This document shows positions 46,987 to 60,690 of a stretch of 64,000 nt of DNA, piece by piece. This stretch comes from Apus apus (Eukaryota > Chordata > Aves > Apodiformes > Apodidae), in the NCBI RefSeq assembly GCF_020740795.1, contig NC_067286.1:615990-679989 (forward strand). The letters are read 5' to 3'. The notes under the pieces were generated by a model. It did no database searches and was not told the DNA's origin. It worked only from the letters and a program-made list of their open reading frames with translations. The translations under genes were made by a program, and so were the position numbers. Numbering within the stretch: the first letter of the stretch is position 1; each line of letters starts with the position of its first letter.

Positions 46987-48639
46987 CTGCTGCAAAAGGC
47001 ATTTTGTAGGGGTAGCTGTTCCGCCCGGCGTGCACGCTGCTGATCCTGCCCTCTGGCACGTGCACGACCCCGCAGACGCTGTAGCTGTTCACGGCTGCTC
47101 CCTCTCCGCAGCAGTACGGAGAGTTACACCAGTGGAGTGGCTGGAAATGAGCACCTGATGGCAAGGAACCGGGCGAGACCAAGAGCCCCTCGCAGGTGGC
47201 AGGCTGCGAAAGCTCGTCCTTGGGGTAAACGGAGCAGGGAGAGTAGCCACTGTACCCACTTTGGCCATAATAAACATAAAACCCGTTGAAGGGCGTCAGA
47301 TCCGAGGATTCATAGAGACACCCACAACCCGAGTGATTGCCCGGCACAGGCAAGGGAGGGAACTGCTGCACGGGAAAGGAAGGCTGATGAAATTCCTGTT
47401 TGGGGGTTGGGGATTTCTCTCCGGGTCTTCCATACTCTGGCTTCATGGAAGCTTGTCCACCCATAAGCAAAGGCAGTCTGTGGTAGAACCCCTCCGTGCT
47501 GGCGTAGGAGCTCGACACCGACTCGTAAGGGACGGGCTCTGCCGTCCCGTAGAGCCTGGAGGAGTCCCTCTGCTCCCCTTTCCCCACAGCCCCCAGGTGA
47601 AGTCCTCGCCAGCCGTGCTGACCTTCCATTTTTAAGCTAGCCATTTCCTTCTTGGATTTGACACAGTTCTTCCTACCGGCTTTGGCCCATTTGAGTGTAG
47701 ATTTTGAACAGTGGTTCTCAGACTTGCCCTCTCCGTCCGATTTACTCCTCTGCTTCAGGGGTTGGTCCTTCTCATGGGTCAGCTTCAGAAAGGCCACAGC
47801 ATTCAGGCTGGCCAGTCTCTTTGGGGTGGGATGATAGGAGATGGCACCATCCTCCCTCTTCGTCCCATCCTCAAAGACCTCATCCAGCGAATGGTCGCAG
47901 CTATTGCATTTCTGACTGGGCTCGTGCCGGCTCTTTCCTTTACCTGTCTTCACAGCCGTTTTTTCCAGGGCCGACCAGCTGTCCCCAGCTTTGCAATGCA
48001 AGCCCTTGATGGAGCAGTCTGCCCCGGCCTTGCCCGGGTCCCTGCGGAGGCGCCGGCCGGACACGCAGCCGTCATCCCGCTCGAACAGCAGGTTGTTGAC
48101 GGCCTCGGCGTTCAGCGAGGCCAGCCGGCGCTTCCGCGGCTCCGCGCGAGCAGCGTCCAGCTCTGCCTCTGTCCCTGGATAAGTTATTGTGCACTTTTCC
48201 CCAGCTGAGTCACTCTTCCCTCCTCCCACAGGCTGAACTTTTTCAGAGAACAAAGCAGGTCCCAAACCTTCCATCCAACTGGGAAGGTCCTTTTTTTGAC
48301 AGCTCTGGCTCTGTTTCGACAGAGACCCGGCCACGTCCTCCAGCCTGGTGAGGAGCACTTTGCAGGTCTTTTTGCTCACCGAGGGGAGCAGGCGCCTGCG
48401 CAGCGGGTACGTCTTTCGCACCTCATGCAAAGTCTTGCTTTTGTTTGCCCCCATAAATGCACTGGGACACTTGGGAGCCCCGGGGCCATCTCCATCTCTC
48501 TGCTTGCCACACTCTGCCTCGGTCCTGTCCATCCTCCTGCTGCCTGCTGGTGAGGAAGCCTGGCCAGCAGAACCGGCCGGGTGTTTCAGAAGGAAAAGCT
48601 GTTTCTTTCGGGCATGCGTCATAGGATCAATGTCCAATC
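46987..48639 (-). CDS. BAHD1: BAHD1 large first coding exon (N-terminal two thirds)
   Basis: The start codon ATG is at 48622-48620 (MTHARKK; human MTHTRRK), 17 bases after an acceptor GTCTCAG|GATTGG. The 545 residues carry the BAHD1 hallmarks: YPLRRR and CKVLLTRLEDVAG, a doubled RLASLNA motif (RKRRLASLNAEAVNNLLFE and PKRLASLNAVAFLKLTHE), LPLLMGGQA, PKQEFHQPSFP, and a tyrosine/proline/cysteine-rich end with PYKMPFAA. Joined with five downstream exons it gives 838 residues, against 780 in human. BAHD1 is a nuclear silencing protein: it binds H3K27me3 through its C-terminal BAH domain and recruits HDAC-containing (MIER) and heterochromatin proteins. The extra length comes from the less conserved first third. 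Part of the exon near 48000-48180 is CpG-rich. Confidence 0.97.
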
Positions 48640-51600
48640 CTGAGACCAAACAGAAGAAAACAACTATTAATACCACCGAGAGGGGCCCATCTCCTCACAA
48701 AGCACCAATTAGGAAATATTCGGGGAAGCTTGTTTCCATACACAGTACAGTCCTTTTGGGTGAAGGCCAGTAAAGCCAATTAAGAGACAGGATGTAATGA
48801 GATGTGGTTTAATATTAAGCCGTAGAACACGACGGTAATTAAAAATACCCCAGGAGCTGGAAAACCCAGGGCACGGCCCAAGAGATGCTCCCCACCCGAG
48901 TACCTGCCCTGTCACTCCAACACTGCTCCTAACAAGTGCTTGTGACTCTCCCAGAGCTGACGTGAGTGCTGGACCAGGGCACCCAGCAGAAATAAAGCCC
49001 AGGTATCTGCCTGCTTGCGTGTTGATACAGGCAGGCTGCTCCGCTGTCGTTTTCTGAAACAATTAGACAAAAGAAAAGCAAAGCGTCCACCTACTCCTGT
49101 GAAAAGTGCACTTGGTCTATTAAGCAAAGACCTGCCAACATTAATAAATTAAAGACATGCAAATCCCCATGCAGGTTAGAACCTGGCTGCTTGCTGCTGC
49201 TGTCGGTCCCTACAGCTGCACCTTGTAAATGTTGTGGACATGAAACAACCAAATCTTCACATTTGGCAGAGAAGCCCTAAAAATACCTTTTTAGGAGGAA
49301 AAAGAATTACTCATCTGTATGTCATTCCTGACTTTTCATCCAGATGCTATGCCAAGGCACTGCTAAAAACCAACACAAATTACTAAAATGTAACAAGCAA
49401 GAGATAAGAATCTGCACTGGCAACAGGAGCTGCCTCGCTGAAGGCACGGCTGAGCAAACCAGCTTCTGCACATCTGGACTTTCCCAGCCAGGCAGAACAT
49501 CATCCAAGTGCTCTGGCTCCGATTCACCCCCTGAGGGAACTTCTCCTGCCATGGCAGAAAGCAGCCCAGCCTGAGGAGGAGGAAGGCTGCCTCCATGCAC
49601 TGCGTCCCAAGAGGTGTCCGTGGAAAGGTGGGGTGGAAGCATCAAACCCAGAAGAGCTGGGGACAACAACTGCTGATGGCGTCACACAGCCAGCACAGCC
49701 CAGGGCTTGGGAACACACGAGGAGGAACCTTCTACAAGTGACAGGAGACGAGCACTGAGCAGAGAGCCCCTCCAGCCATGTGCTGCCTTCACGAGTTATG
49801 CTGCAAACTGAACCTGACTTAGCTTTCCCGTGTCATTTTTAGCAGATTTTTTTTACTGTGCCTTTGCACTCCTCCATTTCAGGTTGAGCAGGTGACCTGC
49901 AGCAGGCTTGTGTCAGGTATCTGAGGAATTTTGGGGTCTGAAGAAGCACACATTCACAGGAGAAGCTGTATGTCTAATGCTAAGAGAAGATAATACAGGT
50001 GGGTGATATAAACATTTAAAAAAAAAAAAATCAGTCTAATTGAGTGATATTGGAATAGATTTAATTAAGTCTGTACCTGAGCATTGGCAACAGCAGACAA
50101 GGACAACTGCTCACACTGAATGGTAGGCACAGTCAGGTTCCCTTTGTTGGCATCAAAGACTCAGTCTCCATATCAGCACCAGCCCAGGGGTGGCTTGACC
50201 TCCCCTGCAGGCAGGGGCTTGGCTGGGCCAGCTCTCCACTGACACTGCTCTGCCACTTCTGAGCCTCTTAATTAAAGCTACTACTGCTTTTGCAGTGATT
50301 AGAACAAAGCTACTGAATTACAAGAACTGTTCATTTGATATGGTTTAATCAAGCTGATAATTAGATTATCTATTTGAAATAAGCCCAGTGTGTTTTAATT
50401 GACTTGCTTATATATGCATTAACTAAAAGAAATCTAGGAATTGAAAACCACTGTGGTTTGCACGTGGCTTTTATCCATCTCAGACTCCTCCTGACCTGTT
50501 CTAGGGTAACTGGCGCCTTTCATTCCTTCACACACAGGGTACTACCCACGGCCAGTGCCCAAACAGGGCAGTGGGGGCTCTGTGAGAAGCAAACACTTAT
50601 GCATATCCATGTTTTTTCTTGGTAAGGAAAACAGAATCTGGAAATTGGGAGGATCAATATCAAATGAGACAGGCTGTTTCCTCCAAAATTAGAATTCTTC
50701 TTGCACAAGAGGCCAAACTGGGCACACACAACCTCTGCAGATTGCAAGAAAACTGTTAATATAAAAAAATAAATCAGGCAGAGCAGGGTTTGGAGTGGTG
50801 GACTAGGCAACCTACAGAGCCATGCCCTGGGGAGGATAATTTTTCCCAATTGCTTCCTTGCAGCTCTCATCCTGTTTCTGTTGTCCCTCGTGAGAGCCCA
50901 GGTCTGTGGCAGAGGTGCTCAGCACAGACAAACCCCAGACCAACAGCTCTGTCTTGCCCTCAGACCAGCACCTGCCACCTCTGTGTCCTCCAGCTCTCAC
51001 CTGCCCTCTCCCCACCCAACCCCCTTGCTGGGGCTTAGCAGCCCAATACCATGAGTCAGAGCATCCACCAAAACTTGAGCTCTGCAGACATGTCTGTTCA
51101 TTCCACACCCGCTCCAAAGTTACAGAGTCCAGCAGAAACTGAAGGAAGAGGATTTTTCCAGCAGTAAAGTCCAGAGTCAGTAGCAGCAGTGACCATCTTC
51201 CCTGACTGAAACCATTAGGAATGCCAAGACAAACAACAGCTTAAATAAAATACTTTGTCTGGAACCTAAGCACAGGAATGCTTTCAGCAGCAGTACCCAA
51301 AATGAAAACCGATGGATTTTTCCTTTTTTCTGCATACATTTCCTGTATGTGTGAGAAACCTTCGTCTCTCCAAAGCTAAACTTGCAGTGTAAAGAGGTAT
51401 CAAATCAGCATCTTGCTGTGCTGTGACACAACTACAGCTACTGCTCCAACCCAGCTCTCATCCCCAACAGGCTGCAGCCAGAATCCTCAGGAGAAACACT
51501 CCAGCTGAACATGCCAAGATGACGAGACATGGAGCCAGAAACTCACCAAAGCAGGAAAAGCCCCACCATTAAACACCACCTGTTTTAAGAGCCTCAGTCA

Positions 51601-54600
51601 CACAAGCCCTTGGACACAAGTTCCCATGCACAACAGTGATCACACAACCACAGGCAGAGGGGGGGTTGTTTATTATTTTTTAATAAAAGGAGGTGATGTC
51701 TGCACAGATCTCCTTCCTGGCATCTGCTCTCTACGTTCTCTCTCCCACACTCAGAGGTCAGCTGCTCTAACACTGCACAGCACTTATCTACAGATGAACA
51801 ATTAAATATCTGGAAATTTGTGGAAAGACAGCACAAGCCAACCCCACACACTCTGGCCTCAGAGCCAAGCCAATCCTTCAAACGCCGGACGGGAAACACC
51901 AGTGCCATCCAACACCACTTCCACATGGCTGCAAGCCCTCTGAAACCCAGCTTCACAGCAGAAACACAGCACAACGTGCAGAAATACAACCAAAGGGACT
52001 TAAGCAAATGCAGACATTGACCTCATTCTCAAAAATTGCCACGATGGATTTCTTGGCTAAGTGGAAACAAAACCAATCAGCCAAGTTTTTCCCTGATCTA
52101 CTCAGTTTGGAGACCATGAGAAGCTCATTCTTTCAGATCACACACCACTAAAAGCATGAAGCCCCAAGTCAGGTGAATTCTGTTTGTCTCCAAACACACG
52201 ACCCAGTCCCTCTGGCTTTGTGTTGGCTCAATGGTGGCAGCACATCCTCAGCAGAAAGAAACCAATTTTGAGTGGATCAGTTAAAACGAGGGTAAAAAGG
52301 TTCAGTTTCTACTCAGGGAACTTCCCCATGATATCACCACTATAAAACACCTGCCATGAGCCACACAACTGTTTGTCCTCTCAAGTCCTTTCTCTGACAC
52401 AATACTCTGGAGGTGGGAACAGCCAGTTTAGCATCTGTAATGAACCTTGTTATTCCAGAGCCACACACACTGTGAATTCATTACAAACCAGCATGACCAG
52501 TGAGGGAGCAGTTGGCTCTGTGTCCCACAGAAGCCACGTGAAATGTTTTAGCTCCATTCTTTGCCATCTCCCTCACAGAAACTCTCTCACCTCTCAGCAG
52601 AAGTCACTCTCAGCCTGGGGAATCTTGTGCATTTGTGTGTTCTCCATGGTTTGTGACACAAAGGTGCAGAAAGAGCCACCCTGAGTGCTGTGCTGAGGAG
52701 GCCTGGCTGCAGGACAGCTCTAGGGACACCACTGCCAGCTTTGGAGCTCTATTGTGACCAGCGTGAAGAAAAATCCCAACCAAACTACCATCCCCACAGC
52801 AAGCAGGCATCAAATCACCTTGCTAGCATGCTCTATTGATCAAAAGTCACCTTTAGCACAGGCTACCGAGAAGTCTCTCCACGCCCACACAACCACCTGC
52901 AGTGCATGGATTGCTTTGCTGGAGGGATGTTCCTGCTCATTTTTCTTGGCAAACAGCACAGAGCAGCTAAAGCTACTGGCTTACCTCTTATCTAGTGATC
53001 CCTTTTCTTCTTCCAGCATAACCAGAAGCAGAGCTTTTGAACACTGCTCAGAACCAAACCATCTGACAGTCAAGTGTATGATGCCCCCAAATCAGAGGCA
53101 CAGAAAGCTTGCTTACAGCTTCAGCTGGGAAGGGAGTGTCAGGGCTCTTCATCCTCTTTCCACCTTTGCACTGCTTCCCAAAGCAAAAGAAAAACCAACT
53201 GTGCTCAGAAGTTTCCAGGAAATCACAAAACAATCTGAAGAACTGAAAGCGAAGATACTTAAGCCAGAATCACCCATTTACTTCTTGCAGCTGAGGAATG
53301 GGATTCACAGTGAGGAGAAGTTTAGGTACAACTATCGGAAACGAAACGAGCTCATTGAAGCAGGTTGGTCTAACCAGCTTCAGCCAGAGCCCAACAAGCA
53401 CTTTCAGGCTAGTTGGAATCACTGCCTCCTTCCTTGTTCTAAAATATCCACTTGACAGCTGTTGAACCCAAACCATATCCGAATGAAGAAAGATTTTTAA
53501 AAACCCCAACACTAGTTCAACTTTCTGCTAGAATAAAACCACTACCCAAACAGCAAAATCAGAAGAGAGCTGATGCCTCATTAGTAGGAAAATAAGCAAG
53601 TGTGTTAACAGCTGCATTTTCTGTAATCATGCAGCTGCAGCATCTGTCTCTCCCTCTCTATTCTCTTGATTGCAAGTGAAATTAGAAGGAACCAGTCTGG
53701 GACTCCCCACTCAAGGACCATTTCCTTTCCAGAGCTTTGCTACAGAGGTGCCCTCGTTCCAAGGAGATGATGCCAAGAGCACGGAAATTTGAAGCTCTTA
53801 AAGCTCTTAATCCATTTGGAGCTTCAGTAACATACCAGGGGTTAGGACAACACAAGTGCCTCTGGGCACAGCTCTGTCTGCTCCACGTTCAGCCCATCCA
53901 CACGAGCAAGTTACATCCATCTCAACTGGTGCAGCTTCTGCTCTGACAACAGCCCTGTCACTGCAAGCACCTGGAGGATTGGCTCCCTTCTCCCTGCTGC
54001 TTTTACAGTTGAATAATTCACCGTGTTATGAGGAACATGTTGCGTGAAGGAAGCCTCCCAGGAGCTCTCAGAAATCGGGATAAATCCCCAAGGCATCAGG
54101 TATCCCAGGCTGAATTCTCCAAATGCTGCGCGAGTCCTGCGAGCAGAAGCAGCGTTTCAGCCCCAAACATTCAGTAAAACTCTAACTGTGGCTGCCTGCA
54201 TTTTTTCTTCCTGTGGTCCAGCCCTGACTTTCCTCCAGAGGTCCACCATCCACACGCTCCAGAGAAAACTCTTTACACGGAGCTGATCAGGCTGCAAAAG
54301 AGGCTTGTTTCTCTCTCTCATCAGCACAGCCCCAGCCATTTGCCAGCACCTCCCAAAAGCCACACAAATCCTGCACCGCAGGACGCAGCCCGTGCCTCAG
54401 GAGCTTCCAAAAAGCTTTGCAAACAGGGATCGAGTGCAACTCTGGCACAGCCAGGAGAGGATCTCTGGAAGCTGTATGAGACTACACTCTGTTCCACTCC
54501 CTGCTGCAACACCAGTAATCACAGCCTCCTGCATGCTCCAGCCCCAGAGCTGGGAGTGCAGCAGCACACATGTGGCTGTGACAAATGACAGAGCTTCACC

Positions 54601-54917
54601 AACCACAACTGTAAGAGGATCCTTCTGAAACAGGAGTGCCAGACCTGGCTGACAGCAATGGCAAGGTGAGGATGACCCATGCTGGGGTGCAGCCTGACCC
54701 CCTGCATGGACACGAAGCAGCCCTGTGAACACCCAGCAGGCAGGTCCCCAGCTGGTTCCTGCAGAGGGTCTGTCGTCGCCCTGTCTGGGCTCTGATCTCA
54801 CCTGGAGCCACTGCTCTCAAGTGCTTTGCAGGGAAGCCACAATTGAATTTCTCCAGCTGTTCTCACTCTCCACAGCCCCAGCAAGCAGTGCTCACAAGGA
54901 ATAAAAATGAAAAAGGA

Positions 54918-54933
54918 AAAAAAAAAAAAAAAG
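54918..54933. repeat. Poly-A tract
   Basis: About 16 consecutive A, preceded by a purine-rich AAAAATGAAAAAGG. No retroposed gene body was identified next to it. Confidence 0.85.
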
Positions 54934-55510
54934 AAGAAATCCCTGTTGCACCACTGAAGCCCAGTCCCAGCACACGAGAGCCAAACAAACAGGAGCTACC
55001 TGACCTCTGGAGCAGGCACAGAGTCCTGGGCAAAGCGCTCCCCGAATGCCAAGCTCCCATCTCCCTCTCTGCAGGCAGCATTTATGACCAGCATGCCACA
55101 GCTTGCCAGCCCTGGGGAAAGTGGCCCTTTAAGTCTCAAATGCAGAAAGTGGAATTCAGAATTCCCCGGCCAAAGCAACATGGAGAGCCCAAGGAGGCCC
55201 AGTGCCCAGGCAGGAAGGACTTTGCACACCTGCTGAGCCTGCCCTGCCCTCGCTGTGCAATTCGACGCCCACCTGGCTGAGGAAAGGCTGCTCCTTCAGC
55301 ACCCGGGGGAGAGGATGATGTACAAGGCTAGGGGAGAGTGGCAAGACGTTTCCTCAAATGACCAGGCACGCTGTTTGGGGGACTAATGCAACACCTGGAA
55401 AAAGCATGTTCCTTTTAGGAAAGGCATCAGCTCTCCTTTCCCCACTGCTGCTGCTGTATTCCATTCAGTGAAAGGCTGCACTTAGGTTGAATATTTAGTA
55501 AATGCTACAG

Positions 55511-55538
55511 TAAAAAAAAAAAAAATTAAAAAAAAAAT
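55511..55538. repeat. A-rich simple repeat
   Basis: Two A-runs separated by TT, with no adjacent element recognised. Confidence 0.85.
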
Positions 55539-58500
55539 GAATGTGGGAAGTTATGTGACCTCAGCAACACAAACATCAGTCACCAAAACCAGATCAAGCC
55601 TTTTAGCCACAGTCTGTATCCGCATTTGTATTAAAGTAAACCCGATGTTTCTGAACACAAACCCTTCACTGAGCACCTCTCTGTACAGCCACGGCCAACA
55701 CTTGCAAAAACCACTTCCCACACATGTAACAACTACTCATTTCCACCCTCCTGAGTTGCCACAAGCCTTCTGCTTGTGACCTGAACATGCAGCAGCATCC
55801 TGCGGGTCTGGGGACGGTGGGATGTGTTTGCTGCAGCCTCACCGAACCGCTCCCTGAATCTGCCCGGTCAGTCCCGAGCTCCAGAGGCAGCAGCACAGCC
55901 AGGGCTTCACAGGCACTCTCTGCAGGAGAGATGCAAGAGCTGAGCTTGGCCACAAGCAAAGCCACTCTCATCTTCCCAAAACTCCAAACTCACTAGGCAA
56001 CCAGGAAAAACTGGGAGCAACTAGATATCAGTCTGACCCCTTAGTTTGCCCGGAGAGGGATAAAATTACCCGCTGAGGGTAAGGGAAAGGAGGAAAGGCA
56101 GTTCTTCTGCCTCTCTTCAGGTTAGAGAGGGAGGAACCAGGATGAGAAGGAAACACTGAATTAAGGTGTCCTGAGGGTGATAAAGTGCACAGCAATTCCT
56201 GAACAGCGTTTTAATCCTGCATCCATCACTCACGCTTCCTACAGGAGAGCCCCTCAGCTGCAGCAGCAGGAACACAGGGCCACACCAGAATTTGGGACAT
56301 CGGCCTTGCGATGTTATTCTCTAAACCCTGTTTGTGCACTGAGCAGTTCAGGGGCTCTGGGGAAAAATAACAGGCAACCATGTCATTAAAGACACAAGCA
56401 AACAAGTGTGCACAAAGCCAACCCCTCCCCGAGCAGAAACCACCTCTGTGCCTGCACTAACAGTGTAATGATTCCCACAGTGCAAAGCCCCCCACCAGCT
56501 TCCTGCCTCTGCAAGTCTGGGAATCTGCAAGATCTATGGAAAAAAAAAATATAAAAAAGAAGAACAGCGGAAAACCCTGGAACCTGCAAGGACAGCAGAT
56601 GAGTTTGTGGAGGGGTGAGAATCAGGCTGGACTTGTCTGCAGGTTGACAACTCTGAAGGAAAGCGCTCGGGCTTCAGAGGCACTGGGACTGGGCTTCTGC
56701 TCTGTCACTCCCCAGGGAATCAGTCATTAAGGTTTCCTTGTGACAAAGGCAGACATAGGGCAGAGATTAGACACTGGAAAGGACAGGAGGTGCATGGACT
56801 GGACCACCTGAGAATCAGGAAGGCTGAAATTTACATGGACTTTCGCAATTATTCCAAAATATCCCAGAGAACATCAGCAGCAACTGCAACTACACATGAA
56901 ACACTAGATATATTTAACATCACATGTTTACAATGAATTGCCTTTTAGAGCTTTTAACAGGCTCTGCAGAAAGCTGCCTGGGTGACAGCTGGGCTAGCAA
57001 CACTGTGTGATGGCTATAAAGTAGTTTGAAAAACCAAGTCAAAAATATTTCAGGACAGCTTTGGCAATGGTGTTTCTAGAAGGAGCACAAGCTTTGCCAA
57101 TCAAGTTAATCAAGGTTTTTTAAAAGAAACCCAAGCCCTGCTCATCTGATTTTCCATATATGCAAAATGCAAACGAAATTCCCCTATGGCAGAAGGCTGA
57201 GTCTGGTAAAATATCAATCATATGTCAGTGTGCTCAGATAGCTCTGGCACCACTCCTGGTCATATGGACAAAATGGAATAGAATAGCTAATTAGTTCCAA
57301 GACATTATTTTGAAGAACAAGGTGCAAGATTTTTCTGCAGGAACTATTAAAGCCCTTCCATACATTATAATCAGTCTCTTCCACAGCCACTTGAGGAAGT
57401 TCCTCCAAGCTGCTCCCTTTAAATAATTCAAGATGCACTGTGATTCCATGTACTACATGTGCATCTGCAGAATGCTGCTGCCTCGGGAATTTCAAGGGCA
57501 GGTGCATCCCTGCCAGCTCTCTCCACTGCACAAAGCCACTGCTGCCATCCTATCTTGGGATCTGGAATCCCCTTCTCCTCTCTCTGGTACATTTTCCTCC
57601 ACAAAGGTCTCCATTCACACTCAATTCTTTCGACTACAAACTGTCAGCACAGCACCCCTGAGATCCAAAGACAACATGTTTCTACTCAACAAGCTCAGAA
57701 GTTGCTTTAGGGGAGAAAAAAAAATAACAAAGGAAATTCAGGGAAGGGCAAGGCTTTCCTTCAATATAACAATTAATTAACCACCCTAAAATCCAACACA
57801 AAATGCAACTTCAAGAATATTTTTTTTCCTTTAAATAATTTTCATCTTACAATTCCTCACCCCAGAGCATCCTTCCAAACTGCCTGGCAACACAGCTCCC
57901 ACACCCCAGTGTCTGAATCCTGGGCACTGCAGCTCCAGGTGCTGACTCTGTTGGTTATCATCTCCCAGACTTGTGCAGAAGAGAAACTGGATCTTTAAAT
58001 GTAACAGAGACACGTTTATAAAAACAATTTAAATTTACATGAGTCTGTAGGCAGGCAAAACAAAGGCTGTGTTAAACAGCAAGTTCACGTAGCATTTCTG
58101 AGATCTGAGGGCTCCTGTGTCCTGACTCAGCCCCAGCTGAAATACATTGACCAGAACTACCTCTTAAGACTGAAACTGCAACCTCCATGTATTTTCAGTT
58201 CTGGAATAAGCACTTTAGACAGGATCACCTTCCATTTGGAAATACCTATGATCTCTCTGCAGTTTTAAAAGCAGTAGCACATGCCTTCAGCCTCAGCTCA
58301 GTCTACACAAAGCAAGCTGTCCACAAAGCAGAACAGCTTCCTGGGATTTCACATTTCCATCTCAGGTTTCGATCCCTCTTTATATTCAAAGTGCAACAGA
58401 CATTTGAAAAGAAAATGAACTTTCCATTTCTTTATTCTCACTTTCCTGCCACCACTTGAAACACCAGCATCTCCCACAGCTGACAGGAGATGCTGAGCAG

Positions 58501-60447
58501 TTTTCCATTGGAGAGCTTCAATCCCACTCCAGAATTCCAGTCACAGAAAGACCTTACAAAACTCCTGCATTCCCACTGGAATCCCTACAGCCACTCTCCT
58601 TCCCTGTGTGCCTTACTTACTCCAGTGCTGCACTGAACACTAAGCAGAGCTTAAATTTGAAGCTGAGTTTGCTGTGTCTGAACTTCAGGAAGAAGAGCTC
58701 AGATGTGGCTGAAACTGAAGATACTCTCATCAAATTGGGTAGAATGTCTGATCTAGAAATGTGGAGTTCTGAGCAGGGAAGAGTCAAGTTACAGGACACC
58801 CGTTGCCATCCCAGTACCTAAAAATTACCAGGAGTCCACACCAGTTTCAGTAAGCAAGCTCACCTGAAAACATCTCCACAAAAGACAATTCTTTTTCTTC
58901 CTTCACCAAACAGTGCTCTCCACCACCACACACAGGTGCACGGTCACACAGTGTCAGCAGCACAGCTCTGACCAAGGCAAAACTGCCAAGCCTAACTCAA
59001 CCTACTGTAAAGCCCTTCCTCCTTCATGCAAGGGCACACTGTTTACACCTGAGTACAGGGTAAGTCAAAAAGCTCCTCTTAAAATTTCTCAGCTCGACAG
59101 GTTTAACTATTAGGTCACTAAAAAAACCTCAGCACAAGAGAATGGTGCTGCAACACCTCATTCCTCAAAGGAGGACAAGGTTCTTAATTCCTAGGTTGGT
59201 GTTAACACACCTGTGTGACTGAACTTAGACAAGGGTTGCTTTGTTTTGTTAAAGAGCAGTTAATTAATTGATTCTCCATTAAGGGAACGGGCACACAGGA
59301 TACACACACTGCTGAGGCAGCAGGTAGAAAGGTGGAAGATGGTGACAGGCTCAAAGCCAACGTGGAACATGCAGGACATCCCACAGCAGTTGCACTTGTA
59401 CAGGAAACAGGAGATTTCAGTCTGCGACCTGAAGTTATTAATGTCCTCATCAAACCAGCCTGAACCTCCATCAGCCACTAAGTGCTTAAAATTAATTGCC
59501 TGGCAATTACACTTTTCATTACTAAGCAATTAGCACTTGAAGGTTTTAAGTGCCCAGCACTGCCTCCTTCCAGAATGATGGGGGGCCTGGGCTGCGCTGG
59601 GGGAGCCCAAGCACCACGTGTGGACCACATCAAACACCCACAGCATCCACCCCATCAAACACCAGGGCTGGCACAGGGCTCCTGGCCGAGGCAGAGGGAC
59701 CCCCAGCTGATGATCCTGATGATTTAAGCCCAGGAAAGCAGAGGGAATCAACACTCGCAGGTCCCAAGCACAGCCAGGAGAGCATTTCTAGTGACCAGCT
59801 GGCAGGATGTTCTCATCAGAAATTGGATGAGAAAAAACTCTCAAGCAAGAAAGCTGGATGCTGCTACATGGCTCCACACAGGAACTGTGAAGTGGTATTG
59901 AAATGACAAAACCCACAAGCCAAGCACAGGCAATTCAGCCACTTCCAGCACCTAGAAGCCCAATCACTGGAACACCACTTCCATGAGAGCCCATTTAATC
60001 CCCATTAGAAGCTGGCCCAGCTCTTTCAGCCTTTACTTGTATCATTAGAGGTATATTAAAGACACACATTTGCTTATGCCCCAGGTTTGATCAGTCATGG
60101 CAACAAACATCACCTTTAAATGGGCTGGACAGCATTTGCAGGCCTGTGCTGGGAGTGATTTGCTTTAGATCCACTCATTAACTTGCATTTATCTACCTAC
60201 ACAAGCGTGACATGACTTGGCCATTCAGAGAGGGAGCGATTAAACACACTTGGCTTTCAAAGCAGTGGGTATGGCAAGACATTTTCAACCAGGTGAGCCA
60301 TTTAAACTACATCACACCAAAGGGCTACTCAGATTTTGTTGCATCTTGCACAGCTGGAAGGACAAACAGACAAATAAATCAGGAACCATTAAGAACAATA
60401 AGTAAGTTACACACTCAGACCCGAGAGCTCTGGATTGATCTAAGTGG

Positions 60448-60690
60448 GGTTTAATGGCTGGAAGAAGGAGATTTAGGTGAGACATTAGGAAGAGATTCTT
60501 CCCTGTGGGGGTGGTGAGACACTGGCCCAGGGAAGCTGTGGCTGCCCCATCCCTGGCAGTGTTGAAGGGCAGGTTGGATGGGGCTTGGAGCAACCTGGGC
60601 TGGTGGGAGGTGTCCCTGCCCATGCAGGGGTGGGACTGGATGGGCTTTAAGGTCCCTCCCAACCCAAAGTGTTCTGTGACTCTATGAACA
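60448..60690 (+). mobile_element. CR1 LINE 3'-end fragment
   Basis: A sense CR1 3' end from AATGGCTGGAAGAAGGAGAT through GGTGGTGAGACACTGGCCCA, GCCCCATCCCTGGCAGTGTT and GGTGGGACTGGATGGGCTTT to TCTGTGACTCTATGA. Compared with the copy at 19097 it lacks the short GTTGCCCAGA section. It is 5'-truncated and lies antisense within the BAHD1 intron. Confidence 0.93.

Larger units (their letters stand above)
48640..60447 (-). other. BAHD1: Probable BAHD1 first intron or upstream DNA
   Basis: No coding exon or CpG island is recognised here. In human a long first intron separates the non-coding exon 1 from the large coding exon, so this is most likely intron. It contains A-runs (49997-50029, 54918-54933, 55511-55538), an AT-rich, high-complexity block (50000-50450) that could be a conserved element, and an unusually long 233-codon open frame on the plus strand (52754-53455). 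Confidence 0.55.

Noticed and set aside
54900-54940. Poly-A tract as the tail of a processed pseudogene
   Set aside because: No gene body homologous to a known mRNA and no target-site duplication could be seen upstream.
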